From Phoronis australis (Eukaryota > Phoronida > Phoronidae), in NCBI GenBank assembly GCA_002633005.1, contig NMRA01000317.1, positions 363,366 to 427,365 of the forward strand: a DNA stretch of 64,000 nt, written 5' to 3'. Each line of letters begins with the position of its first letter. The first letter of the stretch is position 1. The position numbers and the translations under genes were made by a program. Of this stretch, positions 48,201 to 52,308 are shown one piece after another. Under the pieces are notes generated by a model. That model was not told where the DNA came from. It was given only the letters and a program-made list of their open reading frames with translations, and made no database searches.

Positions 48201-49223
48201 TCATTCTTTAGAAATGAATGTTTGTGGACAAAGATGGTGGGCAGTCGTAGTGTTTTTATTTTCCCACACTCTGATTGGCCGACGTTACAGCGGACATGTC
48301 ACAGCTATAACTAACTTAGTTCTAATATGACGTAGTACAGACTCAATTGTTCTTTGCAGAAGAGTATACCATGCTGAAAATGCTATGTTAAAGCTGTTAT
48401 GAAAGTGCCTTTGGCCCAAAAAGACTGGCAGTTGACTTAAATTAGTAAATATAGACATTCAGCAAGGAACCAAATGGAACCGAACTTGGTCCCAATTTTG
48501 TGAATTAAAGCCTGACCTTTGTTAGTTACAATGCTCAATGAAGCACATGAGAATGCGTGTGCTTTTCACTATGAAATAAATTCATTTGCGGAGTCCATTC
48601 ACAATATTTAGCAACAACTCTGGTATTTTCAACAATCGTAGCATCAAGAAATTACCTTTGATTTAAGAACAAGCTGAGTGCCTACTGACTGGGACAGTTG
48701 AACAACTAATTTGCAAATGACATGGGGTCAAGGATTTTGTCCCTCCATTTTTAAGCTTAAAATGCGCTTATCATAGCAGATTTATTATTTGGGACTGCGA
48801 ATACTTATGGAGAAAAGCTGTTTATTGAATGTTTAGTAAGGGGAAGATAGAACTATAAAATTTCTTTAAAAATTTTTTGTTGACAAAACTGTCAAGGCCA
48901 GCCAACATGTGTGTGGAATGCCGGCTGCAGTCTGTCAGCATGTGTGTGGAGTGCTGGCTGCAGTCAGTCAGCACCAAACTGCTTGTTCTTCTTGAACAAA
49001 ACAAAAATACCCCACTGGACTGAAATATTAACTCTGGGAACATGGCAAAACGTGGATGGTAAAATGTCAAATTCAGGGAGTCGCTTACCCAGTGGTCTTT
49101 TGCCAGGAGGTAGTTACTACAGCGCCTCACATACGTCTTGATCTGCCAATCACTGCCTCTGATCACTGCAGCTATCAGCTCCAGAGCGTGAAGCTTAGAT
49201 CGACATTTATCACCGCAGTCCAT
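3123..49223 (-). CDS. IBTK: IBTK orthologue, complete 23-exon coding region (span includes introns)
   Basis: Deduced protein of 1,274 residues from 23 exons, every junction GT-AG and phase-consistent, total CDS 3,825 nt. Domain order: ankyrin repeats (about 46-130), RCC1 repeats (about 137-400), BTB1 (about 547-650, with PAHK at 565-568 and FIYTDTCD at 608-615), linker, BTB2 (about 736-890), a basic/serine-rich region with a KSKKKRNR cluster near 935-942, and a conserved C-terminal segment (about 1210-1268). This is the exact architecture of IBTK. Known for the family: human IBTK binds the PH domain of BTK and inhibits it, and also acts as a CUL3 substrate adaptor through its BTB domains. In an invertebrate the ubiquitin-adaptor role is the safer inference. 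Length is close to the human protein (about 1,350), the shortfall lying in the low-complexity C-terminal third. No frameshift or internal stop was seen. Confidence 0.97.
3347..3660 (+). repeat. Left arm of a 10.6-kb inverted repeat pair
   Basis: Contains several diverged units with TTGGGTACAC and CATTTCAC motifs. The outer about 130 bases match the reverse complement of 13840-13972 closely, for example AAGAGTTCATTTTCAGGCTC at about 3389 and its complement near 13920. Confidence 0.75.
6447..6488 (+). repeat. G-rich tandem repeat, potential G-quadruplex
   Basis: Two exact 17-base copies of GTTGGTGGGGGTGGGGT followed by GGGGTGGG. Seven runs of three or more G on the plus strand meet the usual G-quadruplex pattern. 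Confidence 0.7.
6827..7140. repeat. Inverted 20-mers with a nested palindrome
   Basis: CTGACACGGAGCAAATTAAC at 6827-6846 recurs inverted at 7121-7140 with one mismatch. Between them at 6852-6870 lies the perfect 19-base palindrome GGTGACAAATTTTGTCACC. Possibly an inverted-repeat element of about 314 bp, but no target duplication was found. Confidence 0.4.
7410..8059. mobile_element. Foldback MITE, 650 bp, with 8-bp target duplication
   Basis: Terminal inverted repeats begin GGTTATTGTTTACAATCCGA on both ends. The first 44 bases differ at one position and homology runs about 220 bases per arm around a spacer of about 200. The flanks are GGCTGGAG (7402-7409) and GGCTCGAG (8060-8067), a 7/8 match consistent with an 8-bp target-site duplication. 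No transposase. The open frames inside are mirror images of each other and are not genes. Confidence 0.8.
10107..11260. mobile_element. hAT-like non-autonomous element with TACTC-rich ends
   Basis: 34-base terminal repeats starting CAGGGCCCGGTCTCCAAT, one mismatch between ends. The CAGGG start is typical of hAT-type elements. Subterminal regions (about 130-250 bases each) are packed with TACTC/GAGTA pentamers. The middle (about 10270-10900) is unrelated, moderately GC-rich sequence, possibly captured. No clean target duplication. Confidence 0.7.
13116..13148 (+). repeat. (ACC)n microsatellite
   Basis: About ten uninterrupted CAC/ACC triplets followed by CATCACC. Confidence 0.9.
13536..13972 (-). 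repeat. Right arm of a 10.6-kb inverted repeat pair, six-unit minisatellite
   Basis: Six diverged units of about 57-62 bp, each with a TTGGGTACAGTGAAATGGAA-like core followed by GGGTATACC, then a unique end containing CTTTTATCATCAA on the complementary strand. It is the inverted counterpart of 3347-3660. Confidence 0.75.
14324..14534 (-). CDS. IBTK: IBTK coding exon 22 (residues 1161-1231)
   Basis: Encodes SATSPWKPVPSPWSPDGSS, then DFSKILQLEMNQAEQLEKAT and SKPLHLIQ. It matches human TFASIVEEELQQEAALIRSR and EKPLALIQ, the conserved C-terminal helix that continues into exon 23. Acceptor TTTGTGTAG, donor GTAAGT. Phase 2 in, phase 0 out. Confidence 0.95.
14535..15258 (-). other. IBTK: IBTK intron 21
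   Basis: 724 nt, donor GTAAGT and acceptor GTGTAG. I see no other feature in it. Confidence 0.85.
15259..15429 (-). CDS. IBTK: IBTK coding exon 21 (residues 1104-1160)
   Basis: Encodes GKVDSTVHSLKDVMASEQVS, then PRPVGGVRVLARPVKDALSS. Similar in composition to the human PKPVNAWASSLHSVSSKSF stretch but weakly conserved. Frame is fixed by phase 2 on both sides. Acceptor CACTTCTAG, donor GTAAGT. Confidence 0.82.
15430..16079 (-). other. IBTK: IBTK intron 20
   Basis: 650 nt, donor GTGAGT, acceptor TTCTAG. Short minus-strand frames inside do not match IBTK or anything recognised. Confidence 0.8.
16080..16205 (-). CDS. IBTK: IBTK coding exon 20 (residues 1062-1103)
   Basis: Encodes ARIIKVKMPKLPKKSNIHKQ and a TAADEETSSVKTTCPW tail. 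It aligns only loosely with the human lysine-rich KLSQKQRKMI region, so support comes mainly from phase continuity (2 in, 2 out), the clear donor GTGAGT and acceptor TTTTTAG, and the retained open frame. Confidence 0.8.
16206..16775 (-). other. IBTK: IBTK intron 19
   Basis: 570 nt, donor GTAGAG, acceptor TTTTTAG. Nothing else seen. Confidence 0.85.
16776..17269 (-). CDS. IBTK: IBTK coding exon 19 (residues 898-1061, low-complexity region)
   Basis: Starts TPAMCCRLITPYS, matching human IPAMDRRVITPYQ, then a weakly conserved serine-rich, charged region with a basic cluster SPRKAKSKKKRNR (about 930-942), a possible nuclear localisation signal. It ends with GVWGSPRSDVGFCQSPTDGA and LREIMNQQSQ, echoing human GVGSPRDLQSPDF and LRTIMEIEES. 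Acceptor TTGTTTCAG, donor GTAGAG. Phase 2 out. Confidence 0.94.
17270..17980 (-). other. IBTK: IBTK intron 18
   Basis: 711 nt, donor GTAAGC, acceptor GTTTCAG. Contains a perfect DR1 motif at 17579-17591. Confidence 0.85.
17579..17591 (-). promoter_or_regulatory. Perfect DR1 nuclear-receptor motif
   Basis: The minus strand reads AGGTCAAAGGTCA, the consensus direct repeat spaced by one base that is bound by HNF4 and RXR heterodimers. Chance occurrence is possible in a 64-kb window. Confidence 0.4.
17981..18041 (-). CDS. IBTK: IBTK coding exon 18 (residues 877-897)
   Basis: A 61-nt exon encoding RSLDVLGKDALEELTQYYRQ plus one Thr, matching human RSLDVLSDGVLKDLSEFYRK. Acceptor ATCACTGCAG, donor GTAAGC. 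Phase 2 in, phase 0 out. Confidence 0.96.
18042..19382 (-). other. IBTK: IBTK intron 17
   Basis: 1,341 nt, donor GTAAAA, acceptor CACTGCAG. Holds a tRNA-derived repeat at 19014-19140. The rest shows nothing. Confidence 0.85.
19014..19140 (+). repeat. tRNA-derived SINE-like sequence
   Basis: A pol III box A-like TGGCCTGGTTGATAAG and box B-like GGTTCAAGTCCCACC lie within a segment whose ends pair perfectly (GCAGTGTG at 19014-19021 with CACACTGC at 19082-19089). The T-arm to acceptor spacing is too long and no good anticodon arm forms, so this is a SINE head or tRNA relic rather than a working tRNA. Confidence 0.55.
19383..19602 (-). CDS. IBTK: IBTK coding exon 17 (residues 804-876, BTB2 helical tail)
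   Basis: Encodes LLVVADQLLIGRLREMCEVE, then TLKTVAELLEFSTMYNAEQL and CQQFVCHNLATLTET. Human has SVLVVADQLLITRLKEICEV, TLKNAAMLLEFAAMYSAKQL and CLQFIGLNMAALLE. These are the helices after BTB2 expected to contact a cullin. Acceptor TTTTACAG, donor GTAAAA. Phase 1 in, phase 2 out. Confidence 0.97.
19813..19909 (-). CDS. IBTK: IBTK coding exon 16 (residues 772-803, BTB2)
   Basis: Encodes LNEPLSLPLPPAILKIVLDF and LYSGQSSSIVG, matching human MPIHSDILKVILDYLYTDEA. Short, and found by homology between the acceptor TGTTGCAG and donor GTGAGT. Phase 0 in, phase 1 out. Confidence 0.95.
19910..20612 (-). other. IBTK: IBTK intron 15 with dispersed AT-rich repeat
   Basis: Donor GTAAGA, acceptor TGTTGCAG. 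About 20100-20520 resembles sequences at 31850-32350 and 32450-32790 (shared blocks such as GGGTCACGT and CAGCAAAACGATG-like runs), suggesting an old dispersed repeat. Confidence 0.5.
20613..20733 (-). CDS. IBTK: IBTK coding exon 15 (residues 731-771, start of BTB2)
   Basis: Encodes DVCLKAEDGTLFQCHKCVLV and ARLEYFHSMLATGWME, near-identical to human FPCHKCVLCARLEYFHSML followed by SSSWIE. This is the BTB2 dimer and cullin-adaptor core. Acceptor CCGTTGCAG, donor GTAAGA. Phase 2 in, phase 0 out. Confidence 0.97.
20734..21380 (-). other. IBTK: IBTK intron 14
   Basis: 647 nt, donor GTAAGT, acceptor CCGTTGCAG. Nothing further seen. Confidence 0.85.
21381..21898 (-). CDS. IBTK: IBTK coding exon 14 (residues 559-730, BTB1 with insert)
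   Basis: The largest exon. It encodes VPAHKFILSGRSSYFKKTF, a BTB core, then FLQLLQFIYTDTCDLL, matching human FPAHKYIL and YLLQFIYTDTCDFL. A long polar insert follows, then DPVKLLMDVAKRFGVDSL and VKKLSAVKYVDGYIQLVKG, matching human DPVRMLQTVAKKFDFSNL. The interrupted BTB1 is an IBTK hallmark. Acceptor TTGTTTAG, donor GTAAGT. Phase 0 in, phase 2 out. Confidence 0.97.
22411..24018 (+). repeat. Tandem CTCF-motif array inside a repeat with short inverted ends
   Basis: About three units of 437-456 bp, each with three sub-blocks, carry ten copies of a CCACTAGG(G/T/A)GGC-type core, all on the plus strand, at 22611, 22645, 22807, 22952, 23099, 23262, 23398, 23545, 23704 and 23849. The best site, TGGCCACTAGGTGGCGCAA (23701-23719), fits the CTCF consensus closely. 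The array is bounded by ATGCGCCCAC (near 22411) and its complement (near 24018). The right end forms a hairpin, TATGCG..CACATA with TATGTG..CGCATA. Tandem nature and motif copies are direct. CTCF binding is inference. Confidence 0.75.
24400..24505 (-). CDS. IBTK: IBTK coding exon 13 (residues 523-558, start of BTB1)
   Basis: Encodes EVPSVSHSVMCQQFDALFQE and DCTDLIHDVVLK, matching human EIPAVSSSSFFEEFGKLL and MDSIHDVTFQV. The DxxHDVVL strand is the first beta strand of a BTB fold. Acceptor CATTTCAG, donor GTTAGG. Ends in phase 0, and the next intron carries the CTCF-motif array. Confidence 0.95.
24595..24839. repeat. Inverted repeat flanking a tRNA-like sequence
   Basis: 43-base arms at 24595-24637 and 24797-24839 match at 41 positions when inverted (core TCTGGTCTGCACGCCACC). 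Each arm includes a CTCF-like core such as CCAACAGGTGGCGTGC. The insert holds the tRNA-like segment. Confidence 0.7.
24704..24774 (+). repeat. tRNA-derived SINE-like sequence
   Basis: Box A-like TGGCTCATTGGACTAAAG and box B-like GTTTGAGTCCTGG lie between CCCC (24704-24707) and GGGG (24771-24774), total 71 nt. The anticodon and T stems are imperfect, so a functional tRNA is unlikely. Confidence 0.5.
25346..25523 (-). CDS. IBTK: IBTK coding exon 12 (residues 464-522)
   Basis: A serine-rich segment is followed by KRISYVHRAVSVTTDGSGFN and YAILQSQPHT, matching human LTFAHRAVSVSTDPSGCN and FAILQSDPKT. The in-frame TAA seen in an unspliced reading is the donor itself (GA|GTAAGA). Acceptor CATTTCAG. 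Enters in phase 1 and leaves in phase 2. Confidence 0.96.
25697..25886 (-). CDS. IBTK: IBTK coding exon 11 (residues 401-463)
   Basis: Encodes MFLWSADYPSFRRCSW, then SATSMALNESGLVFSTKDGD and VFVAKF. Human equivalents are VFCWRSVNSS, ISDIALNRNEILFVTQDGE and FRGRWF. The leading Met is internal. Acceptor TTTTCAG, donor GTTGGT (a less common donor, but the reading frame beyond it stops conserving). Ends in phase 1. Confidence 0.93.
25887..28065 (-). other. IBTK: IBTK intron 10
   Basis: 2,179 nt, donor GTGAGT, acceptor TTTTCAG. Holds a TG-rich stretch (26145-26235), and at about 27330-27900 a CpG-richer segment with overlapping open frames of 148 (+) and 128 (-) codons that I do not recognise. 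Confidence 0.8.
28066..28168 (-). CDS. IBTK: IBTK coding exon 10 (residues 366-400)
   Basis: Encodes KWLDVSQVAVYGGKVDH and LLVAILNTTGT. It aligns with the human segment between SKQLNLKKVLVSGG and ICILAMDGAGRV, a less conserved blade strand. The frame is fixed by phase 2 on entry and phase 0 on exit. Acceptor TGTCCTATAG, donor GTGAGT. Confidence 0.9.
28169..29133 (-). other. IBTK: IBTK intron 9
   Basis: 965 nt, donor GTGAGT, acceptor TCCTATAG. AT-rich. Its upstream end (28982-29086) is a copy of the direct repeat found twice in intron 8. Confidence 0.8.
28982..29086 (+). repeat. Direct repeat copy 1 (beside exon 9)
   Basis: Contains GACAGGTTACATGACAGGAC and AATAGATGGAGACACTAGT, nearly identical to 29575-29683 and diverged in 29733-29812. 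Confidence 0.8.
29134..29305 (-). CDS. IBTK: IBTK coding exon 9 (residues 309-365)
   Basis: Encodes PRLVSAFNHKDMIVRHVACS and ATVCITAKGDVYVL, matching human PRQVSALHHKDIALSLVAAS and ATVCVTTRGDIYLL. Acceptor AATTTGCAG, donor GTGAGT. Enters in phase 1, leaves in phase 2. Three copies of a dispersed direct repeat lie close on both sides. Confidence 0.95.
29535..29812 (+). repeat. Direct repeat copies 2 and 3 (intron 8)
   Basis: Two tandem units of about 155 bp beginning GTTGCTGAAGATGAACTCAA (near 29538 and 29695), each followed by an AGCAACA..GG block and a GGAGACACTAG block shared with copy 1. Confidence 0.8.
29813..31520 (-). other. IBTK: IBTK intron 8, remaining part
   Basis: No gene or clear repeat. 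The minus-strand open frames here (up to 114 codons near 30368-30712) have no recognised homology and lack flanking splice logic. Confidence 0.7.
31521..31638 (-). CDS. IBTK: IBTK coding exon 8 (residues 270-308, RCC1 repeat)
   Basis: Encodes QLKGLPIEGVCVGHFHTVLL and VYTFGLNGGQLG, matching human GVAAGRFHTVL and VYTMGLNGGQLG. The initial Met is internal, directly after the acceptor, and is not a start codon. Acceptor TTGCTTGCAG, donor GTGAGT. Ends in phase 1, splitting the Gly codon. Confidence 0.96.
31639..35471 (-). other. IBTK: IBTK intron 7
   Basis: 3,833 nt. Two diverged copies of a dispersed AT-rich repeat (about 31850-32350 and 32450-32790), and degraded CTCF-motif repeat pieces at about 34000-34290 and 34690-34880. 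A TTGTC/CTTGT run lies near 34205-34222. Confidence 0.75.
34000..36420 (+). repeat. Degraded, interrupted copies of the CTCF-motif repeat around exon 7
   Basis: Cores at 34013 (CCACTAGGGCGCAC), 34772 (CCACAAGGGGGCAC), 35908 (TCACTAGGGGGTGC) and 36308 (CCACTAGGAGGTGT), with flanks resembling the intron 13 array. The right end near 36391-36420 resembles that array's terminal hairpin. Exon 7 (35472-35556) lies between the pieces. Confidence 0.6.
35472..35556 (-). CDS. IBTK: IBTK coding exon 7 (residues 241-269, RCC1 repeat)
   Basis: Encodes GQVFSCGLNQHHQLGLFPPP then DKALIPKQ, matching human GCVYTFGLNIFHQLGIIPPP. The exon sits between fragments of the CTCF-motif repeat in introns 6 and 7. Acceptor TGTTACAG, donor GTAGTT. 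Enters in phase 2 and leaves in phase 0. Confidence 0.95.
37040..37125 (-). CDS. IBTK: IBTK coding exon 6 (residues 213-240)
   Basis: Encodes SPRLITCLQHEVIRDVCAGR and DHSVFLTE, matching human VPRLVEGL and KDHTVVLTED. The GxxH/DH(S/T)V pattern is the RCC1 blade strand. Acceptor TTGTTGCAG, donor GTAAGT. Ends in phase 2 and completes a Ser codon with exon 7. Confidence 0.94.
37126..38247 (-). other. IBTK: IBTK intron 5
   Basis: 1,122 nt, donor GTAAGG, acceptor TTGTTGCAG. I see nothing in it. Confidence 0.85.
38248..38358 (-). CDS. IBTK: IBTK coding exon 5 (residues 176-212, RCC1 repeat)
   Basis: Encodes VVLQKYHSLYLTSSGQVYSC followed by GHGRGGRLGLADEDTSL. The human counterpart is VVLCKFHSVFLSQKGQVYTC then GHGPGGRLGHGDEQTCL. 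The conserved GRLG turn of the RCC1 blade is present. Acceptor TATTTCAG, donor GTAAGG, phase 0 on both sides. Confidence 0.96.
38359..38848 (-). other. IBTK: IBTK intron 4
   Basis: 490 nt, AT-rich, donor GTCAGC. Nothing further seen. Confidence 0.85.
38849..38973 (-). CDS. IBTK: IBTK coding exon 4 (residues 134-175, first RCC1 repeat)
   Basis: Encodes DVYTWGDNSNFTLGHGSE, almost identical to the human DVYTWGDNTNFTLGHGS and diagnostic of the IBTK RCC1 start, then a less conserved segment ending ISLKK. Acceptor TTTCCAG, donor GTCAGC. Starts in phase 1 and ends in phase 0. Confidence 0.96.
38974..42536 (-). other. IBTK: IBTK intron 3
   Basis: 3,563 nt, donor GTAGGA, acceptor TTTCCAG. Holds the inverted-repeat element at 39710-40082. 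From 40.1 to 42.5 kb only short chance frames are present. Confidence 0.8.
39710..40082. mobile_element. Palindromic MITE, 373 bp, CAGGG ends
   Basis: 38-base terminal repeats starting CAGGG(T/A)TACCATAGAATC match at 34 positions. Both halves share CATGCATAC/GTATGCATG-type inverted motifs, so nearly the whole element folds on itself. GATAT directly flanks both ends, a possible 5-bp target duplication as in some hAT relatives. Unlike the 7.4-kb element it has no sequence in common with it. Confidence 0.75.
42537..42633 (-). CDS. IBTK: IBTK coding exon 3 (residues 102-133)
   Basis: Encodes NGASLHPPDHEGLTPLDLL and VKDRPAGIVFSA, the end of the ankyrin region, matching human HGVSLYIQDKEGLSALDLV and MKDRP. 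It is too short and out of register to appear as a long open frame, and was found by homology between the acceptor TTTCAG and donor GTAGGA. Ends in phase 1. Confidence 0.95.
42806..43510. mobile_element. Possible 705-bp inverted-repeat element
   Basis: Ends are GGCCCTTTCCCA (42806-42817) and TGGGAAAGGCC (43500-43510), with further inverted GTTAAC and AAGCTTTG motifs inside each end. TTTA abuts both sides. The middle is unrelated sequence with opposed 86-87 codon frames. Arms are short, so this is tentative. Confidence 0.4.
44227..44490 (+). repeat. Minisatellite, 44-bp unit x 6
   Basis: Six head-to-tail units beginning ACTTTTATATAAATTAGCTA, nearly identical (a G/A change in two copies). Low divergence suggests recent expansion. 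Confidence 0.95.
44594..44823 (+). repeat. Minisatellite, 28-bp unit x 8
   Basis: Eight full units starting GAAATCTGAGGTCAGCAAAA plus a partial ninth. Two adjacent units carry GGTCGGC instead of GGTCAGC. It lies only 103 bp from the 44-bp minisatellite. Confidence 0.95.
46942..47109 (-). CDS. IBTK: IBTK coding exon 2 (residues 46-101, ankyrin repeats)
   Basis: Encodes GRTLLHVAASCGKLEVVEWL and SGWTPLHRALFYGQL, two ankyrin-type helices pairs with the TPLH signature. The acceptor is a clean polypyrimidine tract ending TATGCAG and the donor is GTCAGT. Both sides are phase 0. It corresponds to the human GRNALHLVSSCGK and SGWTALHRSIFYG segments. Confidence 0.96.
47281..47448 (+). repeat. 84-bp tandem duplication
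   Basis: Two copies, 47281-47364 and 47365-47448, differing by about one base. Because 84 is a multiple of three, a plus-strand frame (47138-47500) runs through both, but it overlaps the IBTK acceptor region and is probably not a gene. Confidence 0.9.
47748..48063. mobile_element. Near-perfect palindrome, foldback-type element
   Basis: 145-base arms (47748-47892 and 47919-48063) around a 26-base loop, with only scattered mismatches and no net indel. GAGGTATATTCC occurs as a direct repeat outside each arm (47724-47735, 48097-48108), perhaps marking the element's wider limits. Transcribed in the pre-mRNA, it would form a long hairpin. Confidence 0.8.
49089..49223 (-). CDS. IBTK: IBTK coding exon 1 (residues 1-45, start codon)
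   Basis: Begins MDCGDKCRSKLHALELIA, matching the human N-terminus with its CxxKCRS motif. The ATG is at 49223-49221. An in-frame TGA lies six codons upstream and no other in-frame ATG intervenes, so this start is well supported. It has G at -3 and G at +4. The exon ends AKDHW followed by the donor GTAAGC, phase 0. A GTG just upstream could look like an alternative start but is not needed. Confidence 0.95.
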
Positions 49224-49257
49224 CACGGCGAAAGTGAATCAGATCAGTGACCCATTG
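49224..49257 (-). other. IBTK: IBTK 5' UTR part of first coding exon, preceded by a 3' splice site
   Basis: On the minus strand a strong pyrimidine tract ending TGTTTTAG stops at 49258, so this exon probably begins at 49257 and a non-coding exon lies further upstream. The leader would contain a three-codon upstream ORF (ATG GGT CAC TGA). The upstream exon could not be located with confidence. Confidence 0.5.
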
Positions 49258-51789
49258 CTAAAACACAGAAAAAAACCTGCAACTGAAATGTTCAGAATAA
49301 TTCCCCTGTTCAAAAATGCGAGCACATAATTCCTAATTTAATAATTTTCACTGTTGTCAAAATTTGTCTTGTTGTGCCGTATATGTGCTTATGATATTTT
49401 TTTATTTATTCATTAGTTCTATTTGTTTATGTTTGGTTGTGATGTCAAATATTTTTAATATCACTTAAAACGGCTTTAAACCCAACTTCCATTACAAAAA
49501 CAACGACCACCTACACTTAGGTAATTGGTCTCAAATTTCCTTATTCAAATCGAAGGTAATTTCGGGTCTTCAAAAAAACTGTCACATTGCTATCAATCAA
49601 TTGAGATCATGCTCTGCAAGTCGGCTCATCAATTTATGCGACGAGCAAGGTCTCAAAAATAACGAACCGTTAGTTGTTTAGAAATCCAGAAATTAACAAG
49701 ATGAGACCATTTTATAGCACCACCTAGTGGTCGAAATCAAAAGTTCTCTTCTTTGGATTGAACTGTGGTGGAAAGGAAAAGGATGGGAGGTCAGAATTAC
49801 ATAAATCCTTGCCTTATTACATTGATTGCCATGCATGGCCAGCAATGTCTGACCACTGTGGCTTCTATCCACTTATGAACATTCTTCTAATGCCTCACCA
49901 AACCCTTGTACACATAAATTCATCCATCAAATACTAAATGAAGGATGTGCCTAAAGCTGGGGAAAGCATGGTTTAATTACTTTAAAGTACAGGAATAACA
50001 GGACATCAATGAACAAACAACACCATTAACTTTCTCCTGCTGACTATTCTTAGGACAGCCAGTAATTAAGACCAGCTTCTCCAATACTACATTCCCAACT
50101 GGGTGCTGGTATTTACAATGTGCCAGTGATTTTTCCATCCACAACATAAACCAATTTAAATGCCCCTGTTCAGCTCAACAGCTTCCCTCCCCAGTGACAT
50201 GACATCACTTTTGTTGAGAAACTTGGCATGATTCACTTCTTAAACCAAACACCCTTTCTGGGCACTTTATAAGTGCCAGGGTCTTTGTGAACACCCATCT
50301 TACAAGAATTTTTGACCCGTTTAACCTATGCAACTCACTTTGCCTTTTTTGGGCGGAAAAATATCCATTTTGCTAATAAAGTTCTTTTGGTATTCTAACT
50401 TTATTGTACTGGTGTGCAAAAATGGTAACATCATTTGTATATTAAAAGTCAATCGACCACTTGAGTAAAAGCCTATCACCGACATCCCCCCAAAAAATTT
50501 AAATGGCCAAGCTCGGCTTAATGCCCAAGTATTGATTTTTTTAATTTCCAATTTAAACACCTCAGGGTTTACAGGAACAATTAAAGCTAACATTTAGGAA
50601 CAAAAAATTACATATGCAAATCGCCAAGGCACCAGACAAAGAATAACTGAGCAGCACTCCCAGTGTAGACCTACTCAAAGGTCATAAACTGTAATAACCA
50701 CCCCTGAACACTGCCACCCCTAAACACTACCACCACTGAACAATACCACCTGTGAAGACTACCACCCGTGAAGACTACCACCTCTGAATACAATAAACAG
50801 GTTGTTTATAAAAAAATAACATAATCTGCAAGCAATACAGCAACAGCACATGCACACATCAGCATAAGAGCACAACCAGGAATTAGTTAAACAGCAAGCT
50901 ATCATACCATTAAATACTATCTCTTCCTTGCTTCCAGCTACTGCAAGGTCAAAGGGCACACATTCAGTGTCACAGCACCACCTACAGTAAAATCTCACCA
51001 ACAGCGGATTCTCCAGAATAATGGGTGCAAGGAAGCAACTTCCACTTGATCCTGACTCAGATTTGCTGGACAGAAGTTCATTGCTACAAAGTGGTCCATT
51101 AATTTCAAAACAGAGGAATAAATTCCATTGTCAATAGCTGCCATTGTTTGATTATTCTAAGTTCACTAATCTATTTTAGTTTTTTGACATCCCCCGGGAT
51201 CGAAATTCTCCCGCTTTATCAGTCGCAGCCACTGACTATGCAACTGCTGATTCTTCTTGGCAGTAGGAAATGTATGGGGCACAATATCCTTCATCTATGG
51301 ATATTTCAAGAGGCTTATCATGTGTGGTTAAGTGGTCCAGTGAAATGATGGATACTAGTAACACGCAGAACTGTGCGTGTGGTCACCAGTGCACATGCCT
51401 TGGTTTGGACGCCACACACGTGGCATGGAAATGCACCAAAAATATAGTGAATCCTACTGCTTTGTTTCAGGAGCGTGTCAAGAACACAAGCTTGTGAGGA
51501 GTGTGTCCATTTAGTCTGCTCTTTGTGGTGATAGCCAAACAAGTCACAAGGCATTTCTAATACATGGAGTAGTATACTCAATACATTTCTCAACATCAAC
51601 CAATCGGAATGTTGGAAAGTTATTTTCCAACCAATCACAATGCCACTTCCCTCTGTCAATCAATGAGAAGCCATGCTGCATGCTCTCCTCTCCATAGCAT
51701 ATGAAGAGTATAAATCCCAACAAGAGTTTGTGGCTGCAGGGATATAGAAATAGTGTCCGCCCATTTTACATACCCTGAAGAACCATGCC
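49258..51789. other. IBTK upstream flank, no gene seen
   Basis: Contains one minus-strand CTCF-like core, CCACTAGGTGGTGC (49730-49717), and a 16-bp minisatellite. Short open frames show no homology I recognise. Confidence 0.6.
50698..50793 (+). repeat. Minisatellite, 16-bp unit x 6
   Basis: Units such as CCACCCCTGAACACTG and CCACCCGTGAAGACTA repeat with exact 16-base spacing and moderate divergence. Confidence 0.85.
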
Positions 51790-51802
51790 TCCACATGACA
51801 GA

Positions 51803-52308
51803 CAGGGATGAGCTCAGACAACCATTCATAGCCATTCCCTACATCAAGAACCTTTCTGAACAACTTTCCTCACATCTTCAGATAACATGAGGTTAAAACA
51901 ATCTCCAAACGATCAACAGTTCAGGAAAAGTTAGTTCACACAAAGTCTCATACGGGTACCACTATAGACAATAAGTCTTGTGTTGTGTACCAGTTGTAAT
52001 GCACCACCCATCAGTACATTGGGAAAACTAAACCCACACTGCACTGTGCACACTGCACTGCGCACAAGGAGGAACATTCCAAACTTGATAGATCCACAAG
52101 CACAGAGAAACACACCCTAAACACTGAGCACACCATCCACAAGTGTAGTAGTGCCAGAACCCTTGACAGAGAGGAACACTGGTACACAAGAAAGGTCAAG
52201 CAGGCCATCTATATTAAAACCAGATGTTCCTATTTGACCAGGGAACAAAGCTTACAGCTCCCAGTGGTGTACGACCTAATTCTAGAACTAGGTCAACAAG
52301 GCCCTTAG
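51803..52308 (+). pseudogene. Penelope-like retroelement remnant (C-terminal RT/GIY-YIG region)
   Basis: Conceptual pieces in two frames: AIPYIKNLSEQLSSHLQ (from 51830), as in the link after an RT, then CVVYQL, a stop, and HQYIGKTKPTL, as in the first half of a GIY-YIG nuclease, then ARTLDREEHWYTRKVKQAIY and LPVVYDLILEL, a typical C-terminus of these proteins. At least one frameshift (51.9-51.97 kb) and several stops show it is dead. The upstream RT was not found. Confidence 0.7.

Larger units (their letters stand above)
47110..49088 (-). other. IBTK: IBTK intron 1 within the coding region
   Basis: 1,979 nt, donor GTAAGC, acceptor TATGCAG. Contains an 84-bp tandem duplication, a large palindrome and a 33-bp tandem pair (about 48906-48971). 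Confidence 0.85.

Noticed and set aside
51318-51659. 113-codon minus-strand frame
   Set aside because: Unrecognised, and it opposes the direction of the adjacent Penelope-like remnant, with no splice support.
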